Under the pieces are notes generated by a model. It ran no database searches. It was given only the letters and a program-made list of their open reading frames with translations, and had not been told where the DNA came from. Made by a program: the position numbers and the translations under genes. From the NCBI GenBank assembly GCA_001429255.1, contig LMJI01000001.1, positions 1,968,310 through 2,032,309 of the forward strand: 64,000 nt of DNA, in the 5' to 3' direction. Below, in pieces: positions 7,525 through 16,199 of the stretch; position 1 is the stretch's first letter, and each line of letters starts with the position of its first letter. The stretch comes from Cellulomonas sp. Root930. Its GTDB lineage: Bacteria > Actinomycetota > Actinomycetes > Actinomycetales > Cellulomonadaceae.

Positions 7525-8484
7525 ATGCCGAGCGACCCCGCTGACCTGCACGTCTGGTCGCTGCCGCTCCGGACGCGGTTCCGTGGGCTGACGGTCCGCG
7601 ACGGGGTGCTGGTGCGGGGCGCGGCCGGCTGGGGCGAGTTCAGCCCGTTCTGGGACTACGACGCCGAGGAGTCCGCGGCCTGGTGGCGCGCGGCCTGGGA
7701 GGCTGCCGACGACGGCTGGCCGGCGCCGGTGCGCAACCGGATCCCGGTCAACGTGACCGTGCCCGCCGTCGATGCGGAGACTGCCCACCGGATCGTGCGG
7801 GCCTCGGGCGGCTGCCGGACCGCGAAGGTCAAGGTCGCCGAGCCGGGACAGTCGCTCGCCGACGAGGTCGCCCGGCTGGAGGCGGTCCGCGACGCACTCG
7901 GTCCGGACGGTGCCATCCGCGTCGACGCCAACGCCGCCTGGGACGTCGACACCGCGGTCAGCCGGCTGGTCGCCCTCGACCGCGCCGCCGGGGGCCTCGA
8001 GTACGCGGAGCAGCCGGTGCCGGGCGTGGACGACCTCGCCGCGCTGCGCCGCCGCACCCACGTGCCGATCGCCGCCGACGAGTCGATCCGCCGAGCGCAG
8101 GACCCGCTCGCCGTCGCGCGGGCGCAGGCGGCCGACGTCGTCGTGCTCAAGGTCCAGCCGCTCGGTGGGGTGCGCGCGTGCCTCGAGCTGGCCGAGCGGA
8201 TCGGCCTGCCGGTCGTCGTCTCGTCCGCCCTCGAGTCGTCCGTGGGGCTCGCCGCCGGGGTCGCGCTCGCCGCCGCGCTCCCGGAGCTGCCCTACGCCTG
8301 CGGGCTGGCCACCGCGCAGCTGTTCACCTCCGACCTGGTCGACCGACCGTTCCTGCCGGTCGACGGCATGCTCGAGGTCCGCCGGACCGAGCCCGACCCG
8401 GCGCTGCTCGCCGGCGCGGCGGCGTCCCCCGAGCTCACGGACCGGTGGCGCGCGCGCGTCGCGGCCGTCCGGGCTCGGGCATGA
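7525..8484 (+). CDS. menC: o-succinylbenzoate synthase
   Basis: MenC, of the enolase superfamily, dehydrates SHCHC to o-succinylbenzoate. The 319-residue product has the catalytic TAKVKVAE lysines (about residues 92-99), metal ligands in RVDANAAW, EQPV and AADESIR, and the second catalytic lysine in VLKVQPLGG. The start is ATG, with TACGCT six bases upstream suggesting a leaderless mRNA. The gene overlaps menD by ATGA and the two form an operon. Confidence 0.94.
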   Translation: MPSDPADLHVWSLPLRTRFRGLTVRDGVLVRGAAGWGEFSPFWDYDAEESAAWWRAAWEAADDGWPAPVRNRIPVNVTVPAVDAETAHRIVRASGGCRTAKVKVAEPGQSLADEVARLEAVRDALGPDGAIRVDANAAWDVDTAVSRLVALDRAAGGLEYAEQPVPGVDDLAALRRRTHVPIAADESIRRAQDPLAVARAQAADVVVLKVQPLGGVRACLELAERIGLPVVVSSALESSVGLAAGVALAAALPELPYACGLATAQLFTSDLVDRPFLPVDGMLEVRRTEPDPALLAGAAASPELTDRWRARVAAVRARA

Positions 8485-10322
8485 TGGCGGGCGTGCCGAC
8501 GACGACCGCCCTCGATCCCGACCCGGCGACGGCGGCGGCCCGCGTGATCGTGCAGGCGCTCGCGGCCCTCGGTGTCGAGGACGTCGTGCTCGCCCCCGGC
8601 TCCCGCAGCGCGCCGCTGGCCTACGCGATCGCCGACGCCGCCCGCCCCGACGGCGAACGCCCGGCCGGAGCCCCCAGCCTGCGCCTGCACGTGCGCGTGG
8701 ACGAGCGGTCGGCCGCGTTCCTGGCGATCGGGCTCGCCCGCGCGTCCGCGCACGGTGACGGCGACCAGGTGCAGGCGCCCCGGCCGGTCGCCGTGGTCAC
8801 GACGTCGGGCACCGCGGTGGCCAACCTGCACCCTGCGGTGCTCGAGGCGCACCACAGCGGGCTTCCCCTGCTGCTCCTGACCGCCGACCGCCCGCACGAG
8901 CTGCGCGGCACCGGCGCGAACCAGACCACCGACCAGGTGGGCCTCTTCGCCGGCGCGGTGCGGCTGACCGTCGACGTCCCGGCTCCCGTCGGGCGCTCCG
9001 ACGAGGCGCGCGGCCTGCGCCGCACGGTCTCCCGCGCGGTGGCCGCTGCCACGGGCGCGCGCACCGGCGACCCGGGACCGGTGCACCTCGACCTCGCGTT
9101 CCGGGAGCCGCTCGTGCCCGGCGACTCCCCGTGGCCCGCGCCGTCGACGGCCGGTCTGACGGTGGTGCAGGCACGGCACGTGCCGCCCAGCTCGACCACG
9201 GGGGCCGTGCCCGCGGTCGCGGATCCCACCGCACCCGCACGCCGCGGGGGAGTGCCGACCGTGCTCGTCGCCGGGGACGGTGCCGGGCCGACCGCACGCC
9301 GGCTCGCGGAGGCGAACGGCTGGCCCCTGCTGGCCGAGCCGTCCTCCGGCGCGCGCGGCGGGTCCCACGCGATCGCGGCCTACCGCCTGCTGCTCGCGCA
9401 CCCGCTGCTCGGGGGAGCCGTCCGCCGGGTCGTGGTGCTGGGGCGGCCCACGCTCTCGCGCCCGGTGCAGCAGCTGCTGGCCCGCGAGGACGTCGAGGTG
9501 ATCGTCGTCGCCCCGCGCGGCGCCGACTGGCCCGACGCCCCGCGCAACGCCGCCGACGTGCTCCTCGAGCCGCCGGCGCGCATGCGTCAGGGGCGGATGC
9601 CCGCACCGGCCGGCTGGCTCGACTCGTGGCACACGGCCGACGCGACCGCGGGGTCCGCGATCGACGAGGTGCTCGACGGGCTCGACACGGGTCGCCGCTC
9701 GCGCAGCGGCACCCGCGTGACCGGTCAGGCGCTCGCGCGCGTCGTCGCGCAGGTGAGCGGCCCGGACGACGCGCTCGTCGTCGGCTCGTCGAACCCCGTG
9801 CGCGACCTCGACCTGATGGCGCGCTGGGACACCCCGCCCGTCGTCCTGGCCAACCGCGGCCTCGCGGGCATCGACGGGACGGTCTCCACCGCGGTCGGAG
9901 CGGCCCTCGGGTTGCCCACCCGCCGGGTCCGCGCCCTCCTGGGCGACCTCACGTTCCTGCACGACGTCGGTGGCCTGCTCCGGGGCCCGCTGGAGGCGCC
10001 GGTGCACCTGCAGCTCGTCGTCGCCAACGACGACGGCGGCTCGATCTTCGCGACGCTCGAACCGGGGGAGCCCGCGCGCGCGGACGTGTTCGAGCGGGTG
10101 TTCGGCACCCCGCACGGCGCCGACCTCGCGGCCCTCTGCGCGGGCTACGGCGTCCGGCACACGCGCGTGAGCGACGTCGACGGCCTGCTCCCGGCGCTGG
10201 CGTCGCCGGGTCCGGGCCTGAGCGTGGTGGAGGTCCGGGTCGACCGCACCGGCCGCCGCGCCCTCGGCGAGCGGATCGCGGCCGAGGTCGCGCAGGCGGT
10301 CGACGCGGTGCTCGCCGGCTGA
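8481..10322 (+). CDS. menD: SEPHCHC synthase (menaquinone biosynthesis protein MenD)
   Basis: MenD is a thiamine-diphosphate enzyme joining isochorismate and 2-oxoglutarate. The 613-residue product has the N-terminal LAPGSRSAPLAYAI block, the cofactor-activating glutamate in VDERSAAFLAIG, the GTAVANLHPAV and ADRPHELRGTGANQ motifs, and the ThDP/metal region LLGDLTFLHD...VANDDGGSIF. Starts at 8481 (ATGA overlap with menC) and 8484 are both possible. Length is slightly above usual because of a variable central linker at about residues 230-260. Confidence 0.95.
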   Translation: MMAGVPTTTALDPDPATAAARVIVQALAALGVEDVVLAPGSRSAPLAYAIADAARPDGERPAGAPSLRLHVRVDERSAAFLAIGLARASAHGDGDQVQAPRPVAVVTTSGTAVANLHPAVLEAHHSGLPLLLLTADRPHELRGTGANQTTDQVGLFAGAVRLTVDVPAPVGRSDEARGLRRTVSRAVAAATGARTGDPGPVHLDLAFREPLVPGDSPWPAPSTAGLTVVQARHVPPSSTTGAVPAVADPTAPARRGGVPTVLVAGDGAGPTARRLAEANGWPLLAEPSSGARGGSHAIAAYRLLLAHPLLGGAVRRVVVLGRPTLSRPVQQLLAREDVEVIVVAPRGADWPDAPRNAADVLLEPPARMRQGRMPAPAGWLDSWHTADATAGSAIDEVLDGLDTGRRSRSGTRVTGQALARVVAQVSGPDDALVVGSSNPVRDLDLMARWDTPPVVLANRGLAGIDGTVSTAVGAALGLPTRRVRALLGDLTFLHDVGGLLRGPLEAPVHLQLVVANDDGGSIFATLEPGEPARADVFERVFGTPHGADLAALCAGYGVRHTRVSDVDGLLPALASPGPGLSVVEVRVDRTGRRALGERIAAEVAQAVDAVLAG

Positions 10323-10419
10323 GCGTCCATGCGAAACTCGCAGCGGATTCCCAGGTTCTGCGAAGGGTCCCTCCAGCGCGACCAGGTCTGATGGTCGTCG
10401 ACGAAGGAGGGCACCCCCG

Positions 10420-12120
10420 ATGACCACCACCCCGGAGAACGGCGCGGCCGACCAGACGCCCGCAGCCGACCAGCACGCCCAGACGCAGCCGACGCAGCCG
10501 CTGCCCGTGAACCCGACGCAGCCGTTGCCGGTCCACGCCACCCAGCCGCTGCCCGTGCACCCGCGCCCGGCGCACCCCACCAACCCGTTCCTCCCGCCGC
10601 ACCCCGCCGCGCCGGCCGACCAGCGTGCCGCGTACGAGGCGGCACAGCGGCAGGCCGCCGCGCAGCAGCCGGCCCAGCAGCAGGCGTCGCAGATGGACCA
10701 GTTCGAGGCCGTCCGCCGCGCCCAGTGGGAGGCCGCGCAGCGCGCCGCCGCGCAGGACCCCGCCACCGCCCCGCAGGACCCCGCCACCGCCCCGCAGGCT
10801 GCCTACCAGCCCGCGGCGGCCTTCGCGGGGGGACCTGCTCCGCAGGGTCCGGTTCCCCCGGAGCGCAAGCGCAGTCTGTGGCTCCCCGTCACGTCGGCGG
10901 CCGCGGCCGCGGCGATCGTCGCGGCGATCGCCACCGTCGGGATCACGCAGGTGCTGTCCGACGACGACGTGGCCGGCAACCGCCCGGCCTCGCTGGCCAC
11001 CATCGGGCAGGCGGCCAACGACACGGTCCCCGTGGCCGGCTCGACGTCGGAGGACCCGGACTGGCAGGCGGTCTCCCAGGCGGTCCAGCAGTCGGTCGTC
11101 GCCATCCAGGTCAGCACCGGCAACGGGGGCGGCGCGGAGGGCTCCGGCGTGATCATCGACGACGCCGGCCACATCGTCACCAACAACCACGTGGTCGCCG
11201 GCGCGGACGGCGAGGTCCAGGTCACCCTGACCGACGGCCGCCTGTTCGACGCCACGATCGTCGGCACCGACGCGACCACGGACCTGGCGGTCATCAAGCT
11301 CAAGGACGCCCCGGACGACCTCAAGTCTGCGGCCCTCGGCGACTCGTCGAAGGTCGTCGTCGGCCAGCCGGTCATGGCCGTCGGCAACCCGCTCGGCCTG
11401 GCCAACACGGTCACCACGGGCATCGTCTCCGCGGTCGACCGCCCGGTCTCCACCTCCGGCGACAGCACGAGCGAGGCCACGGTCACCAACGCGATCCAGA
11501 TCGACGCGGCGGTCAACCCCGGCAACTCGGGTGGTCCGCTGTTCGACGCGCAGGGCCGCGTCATCGGCATCAACTCCTCGATCGCGACGCTGTCGAGCGA
11601 GTCCGGGTCGATCGGCCTCGGGTTCGCCATCCCGGTGGACCTGGTGAAGAACATCGCCGCGCAGCTCATCGACGACGGCACCGCGGAGCACGCGTTCCTC
11701 GGGGTCTCCCTGTCCGACGGCACGGCCACCGCCGACGGCGTGACGCGTCGCGGCGCGGTCGTGGAGCAGGTCACGGACGGCTCCCCGGCGGCGAAGGCCG
11801 AGCTCCAGGCGAAGGACGCGATCGTCGCGATCGACGGCGACGCCGTCGGTGGCGCCGAGTCCCTGACCGCCTACGTCCGGGCGCTCCCGTCCGGCACCGA
11901 CGTCACGCTGACGGTCGTCCGCGACGGCAAGACGATCGAGGTCGACGTGACCCTGGCGGTCCGCCCGGAGACGGCCCAGTCGGAGCCGCAGCAGCAGGCG
12001 CCGGACGAGCAGCAGGCGCCGGACGACCAGCAGGGGCAGAACGGCTTCCCCGAGGGGATGAGCCCCGACGAGCTGTGGGAGTGGTTCCAGCAGCAGCAGG
12101 GGCAGCAGGGCCAGGGCTGA
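10420..12120 (+). CDS. HtrA/DegP-type membrane-anchored serine protease with PDZ domain
   Basis: The 566-residue S1C protease has a cytoplasmic Pro/Gln/Ala-rich N-terminal region of about 150 residues with three TQPLPV repeats and a duplicated QDPATAP unit. One membrane helix (about 153-178) follows, then the extracytoplasmic protease with the triad His257 (TNNHVV), Asp288 (TTDLAVIKL) and Ser370 (GNSGGPL), and a PDZ domain from about 460. The tail is rich in Gln. It probably handles damaged exported proteins. A strong GAAGGAGG precedes the ATG. It is followed by convergent menF and shared terminators. Confidence 0.93.
   Translation: MTTTPENGAADQTPAADQHAQTQPTQPLPVNPTQPLPVHATQPLPVHPRPAHPTNPFLPPHPAAPADQRAAYEAAQRQAAAQQPAQQQASQMDQFEAVRRAQWEAAQRAAAQDPATAPQDPATAPQAAYQPAAAFAGGPAPQGPVPPERKRSLWLPVTSAAAAAAIVAAIATVGITQVLSDDDVAGNRPASLATIGQAANDTVPVAGSTSEDPDWQAVSQAVQQSVVAIQVSTGNGGGAEGSGVIIDDAGHIVTNNHVVAGADGEVQVTLTDGRLFDATIVGTDATTDLAVIKLKDAPDDLKSAALGDSSKVVVGQPVMAVGNPLGLANTVTTGIVSAVDRPVSTSGDSTSEATVTNAIQIDAAVNPGNSGGPLFDAQGRVIGINSSIATLSSESGSIGLGFAIPVDLVKNIAAQLIDDGTAEHAFLGVSLSDGTATADGVTRRGAVVEQVTDGSPAAKAELQAKDAIVAIDGDAVGGAESLTAYVRALPSGTDVTLTVVRDGKTIEVDVTLAVRPETAQSEPQQQAPDEQQAPDDQQGQNGFPEGMSPDELWEWFQQQQGQQGQG
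10753..10794 (+). repeat. Two tandem 21-base repeats inside the HtrA gene
   Basis: Two identical 21-base units (10753-10773 and 10774-10794) encode QDPATAP twice in the disordered cytoplasmic region. A third partial unit (CAG) follows. The unit keeps the reading frame, so copy-number change would only alter linker length. Confidence 0.8.
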
Positions 12121-12133
12121 GCACAGCCCCTCG

Positions 12134-12184
12134 CGCCGGCGGCCGCCGGGTCGTTCGTCCCCCACGGACCCCTGGCCGCCGGCG
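12134..12184. terminator. Inverted repeat downstream of the HtrA gene
   Basis: CGCCGGCGGCC (12134-12144) pairs perfectly with GGCCGCCGGCG (12174-12184) around a 29-base loop, beginning 14 bases after the HtrA stop. No U-tract follows. It may help terminate or stabilise the transcript. Confidence 0.45.
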
Positions 12185-12185
12185 T

Positions 12186-12225
12186 CTCGGCCGGGACGTC
12201 AGCTGTCGCTGGCGTCCCGGCCGAG
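12186..12225. terminator. Bidirectional terminator between the HtrA gene and menF
   Basis: A perfect 13-base inverted repeat (CTCGGCCGGGACG at 12186-12198, complement at 12213-12225) has a 14-base loop that includes the menF stop codon. It lies where the two convergent transcripts meet, so it can act on both strands. Confidence 0.65.
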
Positions 12226-13551
12226 TGCGTACCGCATGGGGACCAGCTTGGCCTCGGACTCCGCGACCTCGGCGGCGGGGTCGGACGCGGCGACGACGCC
12301 GCAGCCGGCGAACAGCCGGACGCGCCGCGGGTCGGCGGGGTCGACCGCCGCCGAGCGCAGCGCGATGCCCCACTCGCCGTCGCCGTCGGCGCCGAACCAG
12401 CCGACCGGGCCGGCGTACCGGGCGCGGTCCATGCCCTCGATGCTGCGGATGAGCTCGCGGGCCGCCGCGGTCGGCGTGCCGCACACGGCGGCGGTCGGGT
12501 GCAGGGCCGCCGCGAGCGCGAGCGAGGACGGGTGCGCCGCGTCGCCGCTCGGAGCGGTGAGGACGCCGGTGACGTCCGACGCCAGGTGCAGGACGTTGGG
12601 CAGGTGCAGGACGAACGGCACGTCCGGCACGTTGGTCGACGAGCAGAACGGCTCGAGCGCGTGCGCCACGGAGGTCACCGCGTACTCGTGCTCCTCGAGG
12701 TCCTTGGACGAGTGCGCGAGGATCGCCGCGCGGGCCATGTCCGCCGCGTCGTCCCCGGTGCGCCGGATCGTCCCGGCGAGCACGCGCGAGGTGACCAGGC
12801 CCTTCTCGGACCGGACCAGCAGCTCGGGCGTCGCACCGATCATGCCGTCGACGCTGAACGTCCAGCACGAGGGGTACTGCACGGCCAGCCGCTCGAGGGC
12901 CCAGCGCGCGTCCACGGGATTCTCGGTGCGCGCGTGCACGTCCCTGGCCAGCACCACCTTGTCCACGTCGCCCGCCTTGATCGCGGCGATCCCGCGGGCG
13001 ACCACCTCGTGCCACCCGTCCGCGCTCACCGCGCCGTCCGAGTAGGCGACGACTCCCGGGTCGACGGGCGGCACGCGTGGCCCGACGACGTCGGCGAGCC
13101 TCGGCGCGGCACCCAGCCGTGCGCCCGTGGTGATCGAGGTGAGCCAGGTGCGACCGCCGCGGCGGCCCACGATCACGCTCGGGACGACGATCACGCTGCC
13201 CGCCGGGGAGTCCTCGTCGAACGCGAAGGAGCCGAACGCCACCGGACCGGTCCCCGGCAGCTGGACCTCGTCGCGCACGATCGCGTGCGCCAGGACGTCC
13301 TGCCAGGCCCGCTCGGCCTCGGCGAACCGGTCGGGTCCGCTGACGGGGATGCGCAGGGTCTCGCCCCACGCCACCAGACCGTCCCCGCGACGCACCCATG
13401 CGAGCGGCGCCTGCGACGGCAGCAGGCCGAGCAGGTCCAGGGGGTCCGTGGTCACCGCACCGGTCGACCCGCCCAGCGCGTCCAGCGCGACCGTGCGGAC
13501 CACGAGCGGGTACGGGACCGCGTCCGCGGGGGCGGAGGTCTGCGTACTCAT
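12199..13551 (-). CDS. menF: Isochorismate synthase
   Basis: The chorismate-binding enzyme makes isochorismate, the first step of menaquinone synthesis (the family also serves siderophore synthesis). The 450-residue protein has the conserved [10 protein letters not shown] block, [11 protein letters not shown], the catalytic/metal residues in [23 protein letters not shown] and the C-terminal ESEAKLVPM. The setting among menC, menD and menG favours a menaquinone role. The ATG has TACGCT seven bases upstream and no Shine-Dalgarno, so the mRNA is likely leaderless. Divergent from menG. Confidence 0.93.
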   Translation of the reverse strand: MSTQTSAPADAVPYPLVVRTVALDALGGSTGAVTTDPLDLLGLLPSQAPLAWVRRGDGLVAWGETLRIPVSGPDRFAEAERAWQDVLAHAIVRDEVQLPGTGPVAFGSFAFDEDSPAGSVIVVPSVIVGRRGGRTWLTSITTGARLGAAPRLADVVGPRVPPVDPGVVAYSDGAVSADGWHEVVARGIAAIKAGDVDKVVLARDVHARTENPVDARWALERLAVQYPSCWTFSVDGMIGATPELLVRSEKGLVTSRVLAGTIRRTGDDAADMARAAILAHSSKDLEEHEYAVTSVAHALEPFCSSTNVPDVPFVLHLPNVLHLASDVTGVLTAPSGDAAHPSSLALAAALHPTAAVCGTPTAAARELIRSIEGMDRARYAGPVGWFGADGDGEWGIALRSAAVDPADPRRVRLFAGCGVVAASDPAAEVAESEAKLVPMRYALGRDASDS

Positions 13552-13558
13552 CGGTACC

Positions 13559-13564
13559 AGCGTA
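13559..13564 (-). promoter_or_regulatory. -10 element, probably leaderless
   Basis: On the minus strand TACGCT lies seven bases before the ATG of menF, with no Shine-Dalgarno between them. Confidence 0.5.
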
Positions 13565-13623
13565 TGCCTCGGTCACCGGTGCTCCCTGTCGAAGGGGCGC
13601 GTCGGACCTGCGACGATGGACAC

Positions 13624-14322
13624 ATGTCCCGTGCCTCCCTCGACAAGGACCCCCAGGACGTCGCCGCCATGTTCGACGCGGTGGCCCACCGCTACGACCG
13701 GACCAACGACGTCATCTCGCTCGGTCAGGACCGTGCCTGGCGCAAGGCGACGCTCAAGGCCGTCGGCGCCCAGCCCGGTGAGACCGTGCTCGACCTCGCC
13801 GCGGGCACGGGCACGTCGTCGGAGCCGATGGCCGACGCGGGAGTCCGCGTCGTCGCGTGCGACCTGTCCGTCGGCATGCTCGAGGTGGGCAAGCGCAGGC
13901 GCCCCGACCTGGCGTTCGTCGCCGGCGACGCGCTGCACCTCCCGTTCGCGGACGAGTCGTTCGACGCGGTGACCATGTCGTTCGGGCTGCGCAACGTGCA
14001 GGACGTCGAGACCGCCCTCGCCGAGCTCCTTCGGGTGACCAAGCCGGGCGGTCGGCTGGTGGTCTGCGAGTTCTCCCGGCCCACCTTCACGCCGTTCCGT
14101 GTGGTCTACCAGAACTACCTGATGCGGGCGCTGCCACCCGTCGCCCGCGCGGTCTCCAAGGAGCCCGAGGCGTACGTGTACCTGGCCGAGTCCATCCGCG
14201 AGTGGCCGGACCAGAACGCGCTCGGCCTGCTCATCAAGCACGCCGGGTGGTCCCACGTGGCGTACCGGAACCTCTCGGGCGGCATCGTCGCCCTGCACCG
14301 GGGGACCAAGCCGGCGGCCTGA
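13624..14322 (+). CDS. menG: Demethylmenaquinone methyltransferase
   Basis: This SAM-dependent enzyme methylates demethylmenaquinone to menaquinone, the last nuclear step. The 232-residue protein has [21 protein letters not shown] near the start, the SAM-binding motif [12 protein letters not shown] (about residues 56-67), [24 protein letters not shown] (in parts) and [11 protein letters not shown]. This matches UbiE/MenG. It diverges from menF with a 72-base gap and is followed by a stem-loop at 14348-14379. Confidence 0.94.
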   Translation: MSRASLDKDPQDVAAMFDAVAHRYDRTNDVISLGQDRAWRKATLKAVGAQPGETVLDLAAGTGTSSEPMADAGVRVVACDLSVGMLEVGKRRRPDLAFVAGDALHLPFADESFDAVTMSFGLRNVQDVETALAELLRVTKPGGRLVVCEFSRPTFTPFRVVYQNYLMRALPPVARAVSKEPEAYVYLAESIREWPDQNALGLLIKHAGWSHVAYRNLSGGIVALHRGTKPAA

Positions 14323-14347
14323 CCTGCGCCTGCGCTTGTCATTACCC

Positions 14348-14379
14348 CGAACGGGTGGTGCCCGGTGCGCACCCGTTCG
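14348..14379 (+). terminator. Stem-loop after menG
   Basis: A perfect 10-base inverted repeat (CGAACGGGTG with CACCCGTTCG) has a 12-base loop, 26 bases after the menG stop. A probable terminator without a U-tract. Confidence 0.5.
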
Positions 14380-14531
14380 TCCCATAGACACCCATGACAC
14401 GTAGGTGTTATCACCTCCGCGCGAGCCTCAGACGGGTGAAAGCGCACCCACGGGACTCATGGACGCGTGTCCTGCTCCCGAGGAGAGCAGAGCCGGTGGT
14501 GTAGCCGGCCACGGCTACGGGAGGCACGGAC
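14380..14531 (+). promoter_or_regulatory. Structured 5' leader of the alternate-signal operon
   Basis: About 150 bases lie before the ATG at 14532. Several short hairpins can be drawn: AGGTG-TTAT-CACCT near 14403, GGGTG-N6-CACCC near 14434, CTGCTC-N7-GAGCAG near 14471, and GTAGCC-N6-GGCTAC just before the GGGAGG ribosome-binding site. Their series suggests a folded RNA leader. A promoter could not be fixed. It does not show the full conserved core of any riboswitch class I know. Confidence 0.4.
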
Positions 14532-15101
14532 ATGAGGAAGACGACGAAGGGCGCCATCGCGGTAGGCGCCGGTGTGGCACTGCTGCTGGGCGGCGCGGGC
14601 ACGATGGCGCTCTGGAACGACTCGGTCGGCATGCAGAACGCGACGACCGTCACCGCGGGCAACCTCGACATCGAGGCGAAGACCCCGACCGGCCAGACCT
14701 GGACGTGGGGCACTCCTGCGGTCACGTTCGACCCGGCGTCGTCGAAGATCGTCCCCGGCGACGTGGTGACCTACACGCAGGTGTTCTCGGTGACCGCGCA
14801 GGGTGACCACCTCAAGGCCGCTGCCGCCGTCACGGGCCTCGACCTGACCGGCGACCTGAAGACCGCCGTCCCGACCCTCGCGACCACCACGACGTTGTCG
14901 TACGCGGTCACTGCGGGCACGGGCACGGCTGCCGTCACGGGGGGCGGGTCCGGCATCGACTTCACGGCGAACTCGGGCGTGACGTCCTACGACGTCACCG
15001 TGGTGGTCACGATCACCTTCCCGTCGGCCACGACCGGCCAGGCCGGCACGACCCTCTCGGCTGACCTCTCGGCCGCCACGGTCACGCTCGGCCAGGTCTG
15101 A
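14532..15101 (+). CDS. Alternate-type (SipW-dependent) signal peptide exported protein 1
   Basis: This 189-residue protein starts MRKTTKGAIAVGAGVALLLGGAGTMALW. This matches the alternate signal peptide of the actinobacterial TasA-like families (RER_14450 type), thought to be processed by a dedicated signal peptidase. The mature part is rich in Thr, Val, Ala and Gly with alternating beta-strand patterns and no cysteine. TasA-like proteins form extracellular fibres or surface layers; that role here is inference. It is the first gene of an operon with two similar proteins, a signal peptidase and an anchored protein. GGGAGG precedes the start. Confidence 0.85.
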   Translation: MRKTTKGAIAVGAGVALLLGGAGTMALWNDSVGMQNATTVTAGNLDIEAKTPTGQTWTWGTPAVTFDPASSKIVPGDVVTYTQVFSVTAQGDHLKAAAAVTGLDLTGDLKTAVPTLATTTTLSYAVTAGTGTAAVTGGGSGIDFTANSGVTSYDVTVVVTITFPSATTGQAGTTLSADLSAATVTLGQV

Positions 15102-15110
15102 CCAGACGCC

Positions 15111-15593
15111 GTGCGCCTCCGCCTCATCGCCGGCCTGGCCGTCGCGCTCCTCTTCGTGGGGAGTGCGACGGCCTACGCCGCGTGGGCGGACTCGGCGGCG
15201 GTGGCCTCCCAGACCCGGCTCACTGCGGGGTCGTTCGGCGTGACGGCGGCGTGGGCGACCGCGCCGCCGGACTTCGCGGCGCTCTACCCAGGGCAGTCCA
15301 AGTCCGCGATCGTGCGGGTGACCCACTCCGGCGACGGGCGTTGGCAGTACCAGGTCGGTGCCGCGACCACCGGGGTGGCGGGCCTGACGGTCAGCTACCG
15401 GTCCGTCACCGGTACCACGACGTGCTCGGCCACGCCGCTCGCCGCAGCGACGTGGAGCGCCGCCCAGGCGGCGGCGACCAGCGCGTACTTCTGCGTCGTC
15501 GCCGAGCTCGCGCCCACCGCGGCGAGCGGGATCCAGGGGTCGTCGGTTCCCGTGACCATCACGATCACGGCTCAGAACCAGCCCACCAGCTGA
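15111..15593 (+). CDS. Alternate-type signal peptide exported protein 2
   Basis: A 160-residue product begins VRLRLIAGLAVALLFVGSATAYAAWADS, a compact alternate signal peptide with the typical A-W after the hydrophobic stretch. The mature domain is beta-rich and has two cysteines (TTTCSAT and YFCVV), which may form a disulfide outside the cell. The GTG start lies nine bases after the previous stop. No enzymatic motif is visible. A minor fibre or surface component partnered with the neighbouring exported proteins is a reasonable inference. Confidence 0.78.
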   Translation: MRLRLIAGLAVALLFVGSATAYAAWADSAAVASQTRLTAGSFGVTAAWATAPPDFAALYPGQSKSAIVRVTHSGDGRWQYQVGAATTGVAGLTVSYRSVTGTTTCSATPLAAATWSAAQAAATSAYFCVVAELAPTAASGIQGSSVPVTITITAQNQPTS

Positions 15594-15617
15594 CTTGCCC
15601 GGACATCGAGGAGCGAC

Positions 15618-16199
15618 GTGCGACGGCAGAGCGGGGAGCACGGGGGCCCGGCCGGATCGACGGCCGGCACCCCGGCGCGCCTCCGTCGCGGCGTCGCGCG
15701 TGCCACGGTCGCGGGGGCCGTCGCACTGCTGCTCGGCTCGGTCGGCTCGGGAGTCGCGTGGGCGTGGTGGACGACGACCACGAGCGTCGCCGCGACGGTC
15801 TCCGTGGGGTCGGTCGCCCCGGTGACGGCGGTGACCTGCACCAACGACTCCCGGTTCCTCTACGACGACCGCGTCGTGATCGGCTGGACGGCACCCGCAG
15901 GAACGGTGCCCGCGGGCGGCACGCGCCAGTACCTCGTCACGCTGACGGCCGCGACCGGGACGCCGGTGACGATCCCGGTCCCGAACGGGACGAGCTCGGT
16001 CTCCCTCGGGTGGCGGGACGTCGACAGCAACCCGTCGGGCACCTGGGCGGCGAAGCGCACGATCCGGGTCTACTCGTCGATCACCTTCGGCGCGACGACG
16101 TGGACCTCGGCGGAGGCAACGCCGCTCCGTGCGTCGACCGGGAGCACGACGACGTTCTTCGGGACGACGTACCGCAACCTGGCGTGTGCCACGCCATGA
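15618..16199 (+). CDS. Alternate-type signal peptide exported protein 3
   Basis: The 193-residue protein has a longer N-terminal lead (about 24 residues) before the signal segment GAVALLLGSVGSGVAWAWW. A beta-rich domain of about 140 residues resembles a fibronectin type III-like fold in its Trp/Tyr and strand spacing. Cysteines occur near the start and the end of the mature part (VTCTND, LACATP), possibly closing the domain. The GTG start has GAGGAGCGAC just upstream. The stop overlaps the signal peptidase start as ATGA, so synthesis of exported protein and peptidase is coupled. Confidence 0.78.
   Translation: MRRQSGEHGGPAGSTAGTPARLRRGVARATVAGAVALLLGSVGSGVAWAWWTTTTSVAATVSVGSVAPVTAVTCTNDSRFLYDDRVVIGWTAPAGTVPAGGTRQYLVTLTAATGTPVTIPVPNGTSSVSLGWRDVDSNPSGTWAAKRTIRVYSSITFGATTWTSAEATPLRASTGSTTTFFGTTYRNLACATP

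Noticed and set aside
14420..14531. A cyclic di-GMP (GEMM-I) riboswitch before the alternate-signal operon
   Set aside because: ACGGGACU and GUAGCCGG resemble parts of the 3' half of that class, but the conserved GCAAACC and GACGCAAAGC segments and the GNRA-loop hairpin are missing. Only a structured leader is claimed.
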